Origin: Pseudolabrys sp. | Lineage (GTDB): Bacteria > Pseudomonadota > Alphaproteobacteria > Rhizobiales > Xanthobacteraceae | Assembly: GCA_017849615.1 (NCBI GenBank) | Contig: JAFIGS010000011.1 | Coordinates: forward strand, 310,001-374,000 | Reading direction: 5' to 3' | Length of the DNA: 64,000 bases | Shown here: piece by piece, positions 46,154-57,053 of the stretch | Layout of the letters: each line of letters begins with the position of its first letter | Numbering within the stretch: position 1 is the first letter of the stretch | The notes under the pieces: model-generated | What the model was told of the DNA's origin: nothing | The model's input: the letters and a program-made list of their open reading frames with translations, nothing else | The model's database searches: none | Translations under genes and position numbers: made by a program

Positions 46154-46258
46154 GTCATTCCGGGGCGGCCTGAAAGGCCGAACCCGGAATCTAGACGAGA
46201 CCTCAGAATTGCTTGTCTGGATTCCGGGTTCACTTGCTTCGCAAGCACCCGGAATGAC
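46154..46258. repeat. 105-bp palindromic repeat, copy 1
   Basis: Outer arms GTCATTCCGGG (46154-46164) and CCCGGAATGAC (46248-46258); inner inverted pair ACCCGGAATCTAGAC/GTCTGGATTCCGGGT. It lies between the convergent EamA and cupin genes. The same architecture occurs at 46694 and 50696. Confidence 0.85.
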
Positions 46259-46261
46259 GAG

Positions 46262-46681
46262 TTATGGTTTCCATCCCGCCGGCGCGAGTTCGAAGCCTTC
46301 GAACTGAAATCCGGGCGCCACGGTGCAGCCGACCAGGGTCCAGGCGCCGAGCGATTCCGCGGCCTGCCAGGCGCGCGCCGGCACCGTCACCTGTGGCACC
46401 TCGTCTTTATGGATGTCGCCGCCGAGGCGGATGATTTCTTCCTTCGAGCCGTCAACGATCTCGAGCTTGAGCGGCGCGCCGGCATGCCAGTGCCAGATCT
46501 CGACCGCATCGACGCGATGCCAGTGCGAGCGCTCGCCCTTCGCCAGCAGAAACAGGATGGCGGTCGAGGCGGCACGGCCGTCGATCAGGCGGTTGTCGCG
46601 GAAGGTCTCGCGGTAATGCCCGCCTTCGGGATGCGGCTTGAGCGCGAGCTTCTTGATGATGTCGGCGGCGGCGAGAGGCAT
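46262..46681 (-). CDS. Cupin (DUF985) protein
   Basis: 139 residues from the ATG at 46681; an upstream in-frame start at 46735 lies inside a palindromic repeat. KLALKPHPEGGHYRETFRD and SHWHRVDAVEIWHWHAGAPL are DUF985 features, with several His suited to metal or sugar binding in the cupin barrel. Function is unknown. The gene is flanked on both sides by copies of the 105-bp repeat. Confidence 0.88.
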   Translation of the reverse strand: MPLAAADIIKKLALKPHPEGGHYRETFRDNRLIDGRAASTAILFLLAKGERSHWHRVDAVEIWHWHAGAPLKLEIVDGSKEEIIRLGGDIHKDEVPQVTVPARAWQAAESLGAWTLVGCTVAPGFQFEGFELAPAGWKP

Positions 46682-46693
46682 CTGCTTTGCTCC

Positions 46694-46798
46694 GTCATTC
46701 CGGCGCGCTGGAAGCGCGAACCCGGAATCCAGCAACTTGCTCAGAGTTACGTCCTCTGGATTCCGGGTTCGCTCGCCTTGCGAGCGCCCCGGAATGAC
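46694..46798. repeat. 105-bp palindromic repeat, copy 2
   Basis: Outer arms GTCATTCCGG (46694-46703)/CCGGAATGAC (46789-46798); inner CCCGGAATCCAG/CTGGATTCCGGG. Same length and plan as copy 1. Confidence 0.85.
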
Positions 46799-46804
46799 AG
46801 GAGA

Positions 46805-47572
46805 CTAGAATTTATTCTTCCGCAACCTGATCTCCGCGAACACCTCATTGGCCGGCTTGCCGGCCATGCCGATGCCGGCGGCGACTTCCGCAATATCGGC
46901 GCGGATGAACGGGTTTTCCTTTTTCTCCGCGCCGATGGTCACCGGAATGGTGAAGTGCCCGCCGGCGATCTGCTTCTCGGCTTCCGCCGCGCGCGATTTC
47001 AGCGCCGCGTTGTTCGGCTCGATGGTCAGCGCGAACTTGATGTTGGCCAGCGTGTATTCGTGGCCGACATAGATGCGGGTGTCGTCGGGCAGGTCGCGCA
47101 GTTTCTTCAGCGAATCCCACATCTGGTCCATGGTGCCTTCGACGACGCGGCCGCAGCCGATCGAGAACATCGTGTCGCCGACGAAGGCGACCTTGTCGCC
47201 GTGAAACCAGTAGGCGATATGGCCGAGCGTGTGGCCCGGCGTCTCCAGTACATTGCCGGTGAGGCTGCCGACCTTGACGCGGTCGCCTTCCTTGACGGTT
47301 TCGTCGACGCCCGGAATCTTGCCGGCTTCGGCGGCCGGCGCGACAACGCGGCACTTGTACTTGCCCTTCAGCGTCATGATGCCGTCGGTATGATCGGCGT
47401 GGTGATGCGTGACGAGGATGTCGGTCAATTTCCAGCCGGTCTCCTTGAGCATCGCTTCGATCGGCGCCGCTTCCGGCGCGTCGATGGCGGCGGTGGCGCC
47501 GGTGTCGGGGTCATGCATCAGCACGCCGTAATTGTCGGACAGGCAGCGAAACAGGCGGATTTCTGCGGGCAT
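46805..47572 (-). CDS. gloB: Hydroxyacylglutathione hydrolase (glyoxalase II)
   Basis: 255 residues from the ATG at 47572, with GGAG 8 bp upstream. The metallo-beta-lactamase metal motif THHHADHTDG (about residue 55), ETPGHTLGHIAYWF, FVGDTMFSIGCGR and YVGHEYTLANIKFAL match GloB. It hydrolyses S-lactoylglutathione to lactate and glutathione. It is divergent from a methyltransferase gene, an arrangement frequent in Hyphomicrobiales. Confidence 0.94.
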   Translation of the reverse strand: MPAEIRLFRCLSDNYGVLMHDPDTGATAAIDAPEAAPIEAMLKETGWKLTDILVTHHHADHTDGIMTLKGKYKCRVVAPAAEAGKIPGVDETVKEGDRVKVGSLTGNVLETPGHTLGHIAYWFHGDKVAFVGDTMFSIGCGRVVEGTMDQMWDSLKKLRDLPDDTRIYVGHEYTLANIKFALTIEPNNAALKSRAAEAEKQIAGGHFTIPVTIGAEKKENPFIRADIAEVAAGIGMAGKPANEVFAEIRLRKNKF

Positions 47573-47734
47573 GATGGTCTCCGGCAACGGGTCGGCGGTA
47601 TGGGCGTTAACCTTCGCACCGGACGAAAGGGTCCCGTGCGGTTCATCCGACGTTTCGCATATTCACGCCGTGTCGTGAAAGACTGTAATTTGGCTGTGCG
47701 CCCGCCGGGCGCCTTTCCATGGTACCGTTCATTC

Positions 47735-48469
47735 ATGTCCATCGATGTCGTCGATCTGCGCAATTTCTACGGCCAGCCCCTTGGCAAGGTGGCGCGGCGG
47801 ATCATTGGCCGCGGCGTGCGGGCGCAATGGCGCGACACCACCGGCGAGCGCGTGCTCGGCATCGGCTATACGCCGCCTTATCTCGGCCTGTTCCGCGAGG
47901 AGGCCGAGCGCTGCCTCGCTTTCATGCCGGCGGCGCAGGGCGTTGTGAAATGGCCGACGGCGCGTCCGGCGCTGGCCGCGCTGGTCGAGGAGAACGAACT
48001 GCCGCTCACCGACGCCGCGGTCGATCGCGTGCTGCTCGTGCATGCCATCGAGATGACGCACGATCCGGCCGGCATGTTGCGCGAAGTCTGGCGCGTGCTG
48101 GCGAGCGGCGGGCGATTGCTCGCGGTGGTGCCGAACCGGCGCGGCGTCTGGGCGCGGACCGATACCACGCCCTTCGGTCATGGCCGGCCGTTTTCGCGCA
48201 GCCAGATCAATCAGTTGCTGCGCGAGACCTGGTTCTCGCCGACGGGCTGGAGCGAGGCGCTTTACGTGCCGCCGGTGCCGAGCGGCTGGTTCCTGCGCTC
48301 CGCGGTGGCGTGGGAACGCACGGGCGCGACCTTGTCGGCGCCGTTCGCCGGCGTGCATATCGTCGAGGCCACCAAGCAGGTGTACCGCGCCATCCCGACG
48401 CGTCGCCGCGAGCGGCGCGTCCTGGTGCCGGCCCTGGAGCCGGCGCTGTCGCCGACGCCGGGCGTATAG
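47735..48469 (+). CDS. SAM-dependent methyltransferase (type 11)
   Basis: A 244-residue methyltransferase-like protein. Motif I is unusual (GERVLGIGYTPPYLGLF); the DRVLLVHAIEMTHDPAGML stretch and LREVWRVLASGGRLLAVVPNR fit motif IV and post-motifs of type 11 methyltransferases. The GxGxG loop is reduced to GIGYT, so SAM binding may be atypical. Divergent from gloB. The acceptor is unknown. Confidence 0.8.
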   Translation: MSIDVVDLRNFYGQPLGKVARRIIGRGVRAQWRDTTGERVLGIGYTPPYLGLFREEAERCLAFMPAAQGVVKWPTARPALAALVEENELPLTDAAVDRVLLVHAIEMTHDPAGMLREVWRVLASGGRLLAVVPNRRGVWARTDTTPFGHGRPFSRSQINQLLRETWFSPTGWSEALYVPPVPSGWFLRSAVAWERTGATLSAPFAGVHIVEATKQVYRAIPTRRRERRVLVPALEPALSPTPGV

Positions 48470-48533
48470 CTCGCCAAAATGCAAATGGCCGGGTAAAGGG
48501 CCCGGCCATCGCAAACTCATCAAGCTGCGGCGC

Positions 48534-49271
48534 TTATTCCGCCGGCGGCTCGTCGCCGGCCGGCTGCGGCGCCGGGGTGCCGCCTTCGGCATTGTTGGCG
48601 TTGTAGTCCGGGCGATCGCCGCGGAAGCCGCCGCGATGGCGACGGCGACGGCGGCCGAAACGATCGGGGCGGTCGCCCTGTTCGTGGCCATTGTTGCCGC
48701 CCTGCGCGGCGTGTTCGCCGCCGGAAGGCTGCTGACCGCCGGTGATGAAGGCGGGCAGGCCCGGAACGTCGGGCTGCGGCTGCTGTTGCGGCTGCTGCGG
48801 CGCGCGCTGCGGAAACTGCGTGTCGCGCGGCAGATAAGGCTGGCCCTGCTGCGGCTGCGGCGCGAAGCCGGGGTCCTGCGCGGCGAAGGGCTGGGCGTCG
48901 TCGTCGTCGTAGTTTTCGTCGGCGGCGCCCTGCGGCCCCTGCTGCGTCGCCTGCTGCTGCTGATTGTAATAGGGGTTCTGCTGCCGGAGCTGCTCCTGCG
49001 CCGCGGCGATCAGGCGGAAGTAATGCTCGGCGTGCTGGAAATAGTTTTCCGCCGCGACCGGATCACCCGAGCCCTGCGCGTCGCGGGCGAGCTGCATGTA
49101 TTTTTCCGCAACATGCGAGGCAGTGCCGCGGATTTTGACGTCCGGTCCGTTCGACTCGTAAACGCGAGTCAGTGGGTTTTGGCCCTTGCGATGGTTGTTG
49201 TTGTTGCCGCCGCCGCCGCCGCCGCCGCCGCCACCGCCGCGACCGCGCATACGCTTCTGACCGTTTCTCAT
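48534..49271 (-). CDS. DUF4167 protein with poly-Gly and Gln-rich tracts
   Basis: 245 residues from the ATG at 49271 (CAGGA upstream). Residues 13-22 form a run of glycines, followed by the conserved DUF4167 domain (VYESNGPDVKIRGTASHVAE, then KYMQLARDAQGSGDPVAAEN, then YFQHAEHYFRLI). The C-terminal half is low-complexity, rich in Gln/Pro, and ends with Arg-rich and acidic patches typical of disordered RNA-associated proteins. It follows prmC in a gene order conserved in Hyphomicrobiales. Confidence 0.88.
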   Translation of the reverse strand: MRNGQKRMRGRGGGGGGGGGGGNNNNHRKGQNPLTRVYESNGPDVKIRGTASHVAEKYMQLARDAQGSGDPVAAENYFQHAEHYFRLIAAAQEQLRQQNPYYNQQQQATQQGPQGAADENYDDDDAQPFAAQDPGFAPQPQQGQPYLPRDTQFPQRAPQQPQQQPQPDVPGLPAFITGGQQPSGGEHAAQGGNNGHEQGDRPDRFGRRRRRHRGGFRGDRPDYNANNAEGGTPAPQPAGDEPPAE

Positions 49272-49775
49272 GCTCGTCCTGTTGCTAGCCAAAATTCTCT
49301 TTCGGGCCGCGGACGTTCCGCCGGCCCATTTACGTCGCCGCCCCGCGTCAACCGGCGCCGGAACGGTTCAAACTCCCACTGCTGACAATCGCACGTTCGC
49401 TCGTGCGTAGCGGGCCTGCCCCGGAAGGCCCGCGATCATCTCACTTTCGTGTGCCCGCTATCGCCAGGACAGCAACCGCTGAAGCCGTGAGACCCGTCAT
49501 CGTCCGTTTCGATGTGCTTTGTCGAAATTCGATCAACTGCCGATCTCGGTTACCGTCGACTACGATCTGTTCGGTTTGCCGAGTTCTTTCAACCGGCTCA
49601 ATCGACTTCGAGTTTTACGTCGGTTTTTTGCGCTGCCGGCCGAGCCAATGGCCCAGGGCCTCAAGGTGCTGCGCGACCGTCGCGGGTCGATTCCGTAACC
49701 GGAAGCTAGTCGTTTCCAGCCCCCATTCCAAGTGGTTTTTTGCCGGCCGGCATGGCCGGAATGCCGGTTTGCACC
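49272..49775. other. 504-bp intergenic region, no gene seen
   Basis: It lies between prmC and the DUF4167 gene, both on the minus strand, and presumably carries the DUF4167 promoter. Short open frames have no coding character. The only structure noted is a CCGGCAT/ATGCCGG hairpin at 49747-49767. Confidence 0.6.
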
Positions 49776-50681
49776 TCAGTCGGGACTGTTTTTTGCCGCT
49801 TTCCGTGCCGCCAGCGCCCGGGGAATACCGGCAAGGTCCGGCCGCGCCGGGGCCACCGTTAACCCTGCCGTATCAAACAGGGACCTGACCGGCGGTTCCT
49901 GCCCGAGCCCCAGTTCCACGACGAGGTGTCCGCCCGGGGCCATGAGCCGCCCGGCCTCGCGGGCGATGGCGCGATAGAAATCGAGGCCGTCGGCGCCGCC
50001 GTCCAGCGCCAGCATCGGATCGTATTCGCGCACTTCGGCATCGAGCGTCGGGATTTCGGCGCGAGCGATGTAAGGCGGGTTCGACACGACGAGATCGAAT
50101 GGCCCGCCGAGACCGTCGGCGAGATTGCAGCAAACAAACCGGGCGCGGGCATCGAGTTTATTCCGCTCGGCGTTGCCGCACGCCACCGCGATGGCGTCCA
50201 TGCTGATGTCGGTGCCGACGCCCGTTGCGGCCTTGAGTTCGCTGAGCAGCGCCAGCAGCAAGGCGCCCGAACCGGTGCCGATGTCGAGGATGCGCAGCGG
50301 CTCGCGCCGCGCGCCGTCGCGCGCGATCAGATCGAGCGCTTCCTCGACGAGGGTCTCGGTTTCCGGACGCGGCACCAGCACGGCGGGGCTGACCTGGAAT
50401 ATCAGGCTCCAGAACTCCTTGTGGCCGAGAATTCGCGACACCGGTTCGTGGCGCAGCCGGCGCGCCGCCAGCGCCTGGACGAGCGCGACTTCGCGCGCCT
50501 CGAGCAGGCGATCCGACTGCGACATCAACTGGGCGCGGCTCAGCCGCAGGGCCAGGCCGAGCAGGAGACGTGCATCGGCGTCCGGCGCCTCGATGCCGGC
50601 CAGCCGGAACGACTGCGCCATGAGGCGCTGCGCCCCGGCGACCGAGGCGTCCGTTTTCAGTCCGGGGATGATGCGCGCCAT
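49776..50681 (-). CDS. prmC: Release factor glutamine methyltransferase
   Basis: 301 residues from the ATG at 50681 with GGAG upstream. The N-terminal helical domain is followed by the Rossmann core with ILDIGTGSGALLLALL and the catalytic NPPYIARAEI, which binds the Gln side chain. It methylates the GGQ glutamine of release factors. It is just downstream of prfA, its substrate, separated by a palindromic repeat. Confidence 0.94.
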   Translation of the reverse strand: MARIIPGLKTDASVAGAQRLMAQSFRLAGIEAPDADARLLLGLALRLSRAQLMSQSDRLLEAREVALVQALAARRLRHEPVSRILGHKEFWSLIFQVSPAVLVPRPETETLVEEALDLIARDGARREPLRILDIGTGSGALLLALLSELKAATGVGTDISMDAIAVACGNAERNKLDARARFVCCNLADGLGGPFDLVVSNPPYIARAEIPTLDAEVREYDPMLALDGGADGLDFYRAIAREAGRLMAPGGHLVVELGLGQEPPVRSLFDTAGLTVAPARPDLAGIPRALAARKAAKNSPD

Positions 50682-50695
50682 TCCGCTCCTCATTC

Positions 50696-50801
50696 GTCAT
50701 TCCGGGACGCCTGCGCAGCAGGCGGACCCGGAATCCAGAATTACGCACTTTCGTATGTTGCTGGATTCCGGGTTCGCGCCTTTGGCGCGCCCCGGAATGA
50801 C
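50696..50801. repeat. About 105-bp palindromic repeat, copy 3
   Basis: Outer arms GTCATTCCGGG (50696-50706)/CCCGGAATGAC (50791-50801); inner ACCCGGAATCCAG/CTGGATTCCGGGT. It lies between prfA and prmC in an otherwise tight operon. Confidence 0.85.
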
Positions 50802-50807
50802 TGGTTG

Positions 50808-51877
<1,070 letters not shown>

Positions 51878-51881
<4 letters not shown>

Positions 51882-54145
51882 AGTGACAGGCCTTCGGCTT
51901 GGGCGAATTCTTCGAGCCGGGCGCGGATCGGCACGCTGCCGACCGGCTGCGCCAGCACCGGCAGCAAAATGTCGGCGCCCTTCTTGCAGTCGAGGCCGAG
52001 CAGCATCGCCTTGACCGGGCCGACGGCGGACGGCGTCAGCGACATCGTGCGATAGCCCAGAATCGCCAGCGCCATCGCGCCGATCGGCTGCGACGCCATC
52101 TCGCCGCACAGGGCGACGGGCTTGCCGTACTGACGGGCCTTGTCGGCGATATCCTTGAGCGCGCGCAGCACCGGCGCTGACAGAATGTCGAACCGCGTGG
52201 CGACCCGCATGTTGCCGCGGTCGGCGGCATACATGAACTGCATCAGATCGTTGGAGCCGACCGAGAGGAAATCGACGCGCTCCAGAAGCTCGTCGAGCTG
52301 GAACAGCAGCGACGGCACTTCAAGCATGGCGCCGATGTGGACGCGTTCGGGCAGGGCGTGGCCGTGCCGGCGCAGATGCGTCAGCTCCATATCGACGAGC
52401 TTCTTGGCCTGGTCGAATTCCTCGACCGTGGCGATCATCGGAAACATCACGCGCAATTCGCGGCCGCCGGCGGCGCGCAGCAGCGCGCGCACCTGGCTGC
52501 GGAGAAGGCCGGGGCGGTCGAGGCCGAGGCGGATGGCGCGCCAGCCGAGCGCCGGGTTTTCCTCCTCGACGTTGCGCATATAGGGCAGCACCTTGTCGCC
52601 GCCGATGTCGAGCGTGCGGAAGGTCACCGGCCGCTTGTCGGCGGCGTTGAGCACGGTGCGGTACAGCGCCAGCTGATCCGAGACGCGCGGCATGGTCGGC
52701 GCCACCATGAACTGCATCTCGGTGCGGAACAGCCCGATGCCCGTGGCGCCGGTCTCCACCATATGCGGCAGGTCGATGGTGAGGCCGGCATTCATCAGGA
52801 GCTGGATGCTGCAGCCGTCCTTGGTAACGCAGGGCTTGTCGCGCAGCGCGCGATACTGCGCCTGGCGCCGCGCCCGCAGTTTGACGCGTTCGCCATAGGC
52901 GGCCTGGATGTCCTGCGGCGGCCGCATGTGGACATGGCCGGTCGCGCCATCGACGATGATGGCGTCGCCCTGCTCGACGAGGCCGGTGGCGTTGGCGATA
53001 TCGCCGACCGCCGGAATGCCGAGCGCACGGGCGACGATCGACACATGCGAGGTCGGGCCGCCTTCCTCAAGCACAAGGCCGCGCACTTTCTTGCGGTCAT
53101 AGTCGAGCAGCGCCGCCGGACCCATCGAGCGCGCGACGAGGATGGCGTTATCGGGCAATTGATCGCGCTGCGGCGCGTGGTCCTGGCCCATCAGGATGCG
53201 CATCAGCCGGTTGGCGAGATCGTCGAGATCGTGCAGCCGGTCGCGCAGATAAGGGTCGGAAGCGCGCAGCATGCGGGCGCGGGTATCGGACTGGACGCGT
53301 TCGACGGCGGCTTCGGCGGTGAGGCCGGTCGAGACCGCTTCGCGCAGCTTGTGCGCCCAGCCCTGGTCGTAGGAGAACATGCGGTAGGCTTCGAGCACGT
53401 CGCGGTGCTCGCCGCCATCGACGACGTCGCGATGCTCGACCATGCGGTCGAGATCGGCGCGCAAGGTGGCGAGCGCGGCTTCGAGGCGCTTCAATTCGCG
53501 CGGCACGTCGTCGGCGATGACATTGGTGATGACGACGCGCGGCTCGTGCAGCACGACATGGCCGAGCGCGATGCCGTCGGACAGCGACGAGCCTTCGATA
53601 TGAATGGCGTGGCGGGCGATCGGCTCGGCGCCGGGACGGGCGAGCGACGACAATTCGCCCGAGGCGATCATCTCGGCGAGGACCATCGCCGTGGTCTGCA
53701 GCGCCTCTTCTTCTTCCTCGGTATAGGTCCGCCGCGCGCGGTTCTGCACCACGAGCACGCCGAGCGTGTTGCCCGCGCGCAGGATCGGCACGCCGAGGAA
53801 GGAGTGGTAGATTTCTTCGCCGGTCTCCGGGCGGAACGAATAGGCCGGGTGGTTCTGGGCGTCGGACAGATTGATCTTGGTCGCCTCGCTGGCGACCAGG
53901 CCGACCAGGCCTTCCTCGGCCTTCATCACGGTGTTGTGGACGGCTTCGCGCTTGAGGCCTTCGGTGGCGTACAGCTCAAGGGTGCCGTCAACGCGCAACA
54001 CGTAGACGGAGCACACCTCCGCCACCATGTTGGCGGCAATCAGAACGACCACCTTGTCGAGTCGGTCCTGCGCGCTGACCGGCTCCGCCATGACTTCGCG
54101 GAGGCGTCGCAACAGCACGCGTGGGCCGCCCAGCGCGCCACGCAT
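51878..54145 (-). CDS. ptsP: Phosphoenolpyruvate-protein phosphotransferase PtsP (EI-Ntr)
   Basis: 755 residues from the ATG at 54145, chosen because [19 protein letters not shown] is the family N-terminus. A GAF domain spans about 20-155. The phospho-carrier His is in [19 protein letters not shown], and the C-terminal PEP-binding barrel has [12 protein letters not shown] and [16 protein letters not shown] with CGEMAS. It starts the nitrogen PTS relay by passing phosphate from PEP to NPr. The GAF domain likely senses glutamine. Confidence 0.95.
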
Positions 54146-54454
54146 CGAAGAAGCCCTTTTCAGCCCGGAAACCGAGGTCTGGACCTCGATTGCGGCTCGA
54201 TTATGCACGAATCGCGGCCCGACGGCCCCGACATGCCCTCGAACCACATATGGGGAGGGCTATAGCCGCTGGGGATAGAGGGGGGCAAGGAAAAGGGCTT
54301 CTTCATCCCTCCCCGCGTTCGAGGAGGGATGCCCGCCGAAGCGACAGCGAAGGCGGGTCGGGTGGGTTTTTTTGCTTGCGAGCGATGTCAACATCGCCCC
54401 ACCCCCGACACTTCGTGTCGGACCCTCCCCGTAGCCGGGGAGGGATAAGCAGGC
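54146..54454. repeat. ptsP upstream region with REP-like mosaic (54304-54444)
   Basis: Hairpins: CATCCCTCC/GGAGGGATG (54304-54331), CCCGCC/GGCGGG (54332-54357) and CCCTCCCC/GGGGAGGG (54423-54444). The third sits 10 bp from the lysC stop and may act as a transcript end. No gene lies here. Confidence 0.7.
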
Positions 54455-55708
54455 CTAGCCCTTATCCAGCCCGAACAGTTTGTGCAGGGTGCGGACGGCC
54501 TGGTCGGTCTGGCTGGCCTTGATCAGGACCGAGAATTTGATCTCCGAGGTCGTGATGGCGAGGATGTTGATCTTCTCCTCCGCCAGCGCCTTGAAGGCCG
54601 AGGCGGCGACGCCGGCATGGCTGCGCATGCCGATGCCGATGACCGACACCTTGGCGACGTCGGTGGCGCCATCGAGCCGCTCGTAGCCGATCTGGGCCTT
54701 GGCCTTCTCGATGGTGACGCGGGCGCGCTCATAATCCGACGACGGCACCGTGAAGGTGAGGTCGGTGGTCGAGCCGTCCGGCGAGATGTTCTGCACGATC
54801 ATGTCGACATTGATGCTGGCGTCGGCCAGCGGCCCGAAAATCGCGGCGGCAATGCCCGGCTTGTCCTGCACGCGGCGGATCGAGATTTGCGCCTCGTCCT
54901 TGGAGAAGGCGATGCCGGTGACGGTTTGCTGTTCCATGATCTCACTCTCGTCGCAGATAAGCGTGCCGATGAAATTGGCCTTGGGGTCGATGTCTTCCGG
55001 CTTGACGAAGCTGGAGCGCACGAAAATGCGGACCTTGTGCAGCATGCCGAGCTCGATCGAGCGCACCTGCATGACCTTGGCGCCGAGCGAGGCCATTTCC
55101 AGCATTTCCTCGAAGGCGATCTTGTCGAGGCGGCGCGCCGAGGGCTCCACGCGCGGGTCGGTGGTGTAGACGCCGTCCACGTCGGTGTAGATGTCGCAGC
55201 GCTCGGCGCCGATGGCGGCGGCGATCGCCACGGCCGAGGTGTCCGAGCCGCCGCGGCCGAGCGTGGTGATGCGGTGCGTGCTCTCATGCATGCCCTGGAA
55301 GCCGGCGATGACGGCGACCTGCTTCATCTCGGCGAAGCGCTTGATCAGTTCGTCGCCGTTGACGCTCTCGATGCGGGCCGAGCCGTGGATGTTCGAGGTC
55401 AGGATCGGCAGCTGCCAGCCCTGCCAGGAGCGGGCGTTGACGCCCATGCCCTCGAGCACGATGGCGAGCAGGCCGGCGGTGACCTGTTCGCCGGTCGCGA
55501 CCACGGCGTCGTATTCGCGGGCATCGTGCAGCGGCGCGGCATCCTTGCACCAGGCGACGAGCTGGTTGGTCACGCCGGACATGGCCGAGACGATGACGGC
55601 GACGTCATAGCCGGCGTCCACCTCGCGTTTGACGTGGCGGGCGACGTTGCGGATGCGGTCGAGGTCGGCGACGGAGGTGCCGCCGAATTTCATGACAAGG
55701 CGAGGCAT
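54455..55708 (-). CDS. lysC: Aspartate kinase
   Basis: 417 residues from the ATG at 55708. The kinase domain starts LVMKFGGTSVADLDRIRNVA, with AGFQGMHESTHRITTLGRGG and YTDVDGVYTTDPR. Two ACT domains follow (SIRRVQDKPGIAAAIFGPLA and VSVIGIGMRSHAGVAASAF), giving feedback control. It phosphorylates aspartate at the head of lysine, threonine and methionine synthesis. It is divergent from ubiG. Confidence 0.96.
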   Translation of the reverse strand: MPRLVMKFGGTSVADLDRIRNVARHVKREVDAGYDVAVIVSAMSGVTNQLVAWCKDAAPLHDAREYDAVVATGEQVTAGLLAIVLEGMGVNARSWQGWQLPILTSNIHGSARIESVNGDELIKRFAEMKQVAVIAGFQGMHESTHRITTLGRGGSDTSAVAIAAAIGAERCDIYTDVDGVYTTDPRVEPSARRLDKIAFEEMLEMASLGAKVMQVRSIELGMLHKVRIFVRSSFVKPEDIDPKANFIGTLICDESEIMEQQTVTGIAFSKDEAQISIRRVQDKPGIAAAIFGPLADASINVDMIVQNISPDGSTTDLTFTVPSSDYERARVTIEKAKAQIGYERLDGATDVAKVSVIGIGMRSHAGVAASAFKALAEEKINILAITTSEIKFSVLIKASQTDQAVRTLHKLFGLDKG

Positions 55709-55889
55709 GGCGTTCAGGAACCCGAGACCCAATAATCCGACATTCGCGGCAGGCGCCGAAATGCGCTAACAAGCGGCGTTGCCTGCCTTTCGTGTCGAAA
55801 GGCGCGTATACAGAAGGGGTGGGCCGCCTGCAACTCAGCCGCCCCACCGGATTTGGCTACCAAGGACTGGCGGACGAAAGAAGGACCGG

Positions 55890-56660
55890 ATGGTGAACAC
55901 GAAAAGCCGCGGCTCATCGATCGACGACGCCGAGATCGCGCGCTTCGCCCGGATGGCTGAGCGCTGGTGGGACCCCCGCGGCCCGATGGCGCCGCTGCAC
56001 AAGCTCAACCCGGTCCGTATCGGCTACATCCGCGACCAGGTGGCCGCGCATTACGGCCGCGACCCCCGGCAGCTCGAGTGCCTCGCCGGCCTGCGCATGC
56101 TCGATATCGGCTGCGGCGCCGGCATCCTGTCCGAGCCGCTGACGCGGCTGGGCGCGACCATGGTCGGCGTCGATCCGGCCGAGGAGAATATTTCGGTCGC
56201 CCGCGCCCATGCCGAAGGCGAGGGCCTCGCCATCGATTACCGCGCCGAGACCGCCGAGGCGCTGGCCGCGGCCGGCGAGAAATTCGACGTGGTGCTGGCG
56301 ATGGAAGTGGTCGAGCACGTCGTCGATGTGCCGGAATTCGTCGCCACCTGCGCGTCGATGGTCAAGCCCGGCGGCCTGATGATCGCGGCGACGCTCAACC
56401 GCACGCTCAAGAGCTTCGCGCTGGCGATCGTCGGCGCCGAGTACGTGCTGCGCTGGGTACCGCGCGGCACGCATCAGTGGGACAAATTCGTCACCCCGGC
56501 CGAACTCGAGCGCGCCATCGAAGGCGCCGGCCTCGACGTCATCGGCGAGCGCGGCGTGATCTTCAATCCGCTCGCCGACCGCTGGCAATTGTCGTCCGAC
56601 ATGGACGTGAATTACATGCTAGTGGCGACGCGGCGGGTTTCTTCAGGAGCGGACGCATGA
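55890..56660 (+). CDS. ubiG: Ubiquinone biosynthesis O-methyltransferase
   Basis: 256 residues from the ATG at 55890 with AAGGA upstream. The UbiG N-terminus is clear ([20 protein letters not shown]), followed by motif [28 protein letters not shown], and [20 protein letters not shown]. It carries out both O-methylations of the ubiquinone ring. A small gene overlaps its stop. Confidence 0.95.
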   Translation: MVNTKSRGSSIDDAEIARFARMAERWWDPRGPMAPLHKLNPVRIGYIRDQVAAHYGRDPRQLECLAGLRMLDIGCGAGILSEPLTRLGATMVGVDPAEENISVARAHAEGEGLAIDYRAETAEALAAAGEKFDVVLAMEVVEHVVDVPEFVATCASMVKPGGLMIAATLNRTLKSFALAIVGAEYVLRWVPRGTHQWDKFVTPAELERAIEGAGLDVIGERGVIFNPLADRWQLSSDMDVNYMLVATRRVSSGADA

Positions 56661-56998
56661 TTCTCGAACTGGTCGAGTTCGACACGCCCGAGGGCTGGGG
56701 GCGCGAACAGGTTATGGACGATGCCCGCAAGGTCTTCGCCAAGTGGCAAGCCAACGCCGACCTCAAGCGCAAGCACTTCCTTATCGACGAGACCGGCAAG
56801 ACGATCGCCGGCGTCTATATCTGGCCGACCATCGAAGCGGCCAAGCGCGCGCACAATGCGCAGTGGCAGCAGTCGGTGATCCAGCGTACCGGCGGCGCCG
56901 CGCGCATCCGTTACTTTGATCTTCTGGCTCTGGTCGACAACGAGGCCGGCAAGGTCACCGAGTTTGCGGCTAACCCGTTCGAACCGGCTGCTCCTTAG
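56657..56998 (+). CDS. Small YdhR-like dimeric alpha/beta-barrel protein
   Basis: 113 residues, ATG overlapping the ubiG stop (ATGA), hence coupled to it. The pattern [20 protein letters not shown] then [20 protein letters not shown] recalls YdhR/ABM-type small monooxygenase-like ferredoxin folds. Coupling with ubiG could suggest a quinone-related role, but this is only positional. Family assignment is tentative. Confidence 0.6.
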   Translation: MILELVEFDTPEGWGREQVMDDARKVFAKWQANADLKRKHFLIDETGKTIAGVYIWPTIEAAKRAHNAQWQQSVIQRTGGAARIRYFDLLALVDNEAGKVTEFAANPFEPAAP

Positions 56999-57053
56999 GG
57001 CCGGTATATTTGATGCGCGGCGCGAAGCCCGCGCATGACAGCGGGTAATACGC

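Noticed and set aside
49403-49888. 161-codon plus-strand open frame in the prmC-DUF4167 gap
   Set aside because: No ribosome site or family pattern, and it runs into the antisense of prmC.
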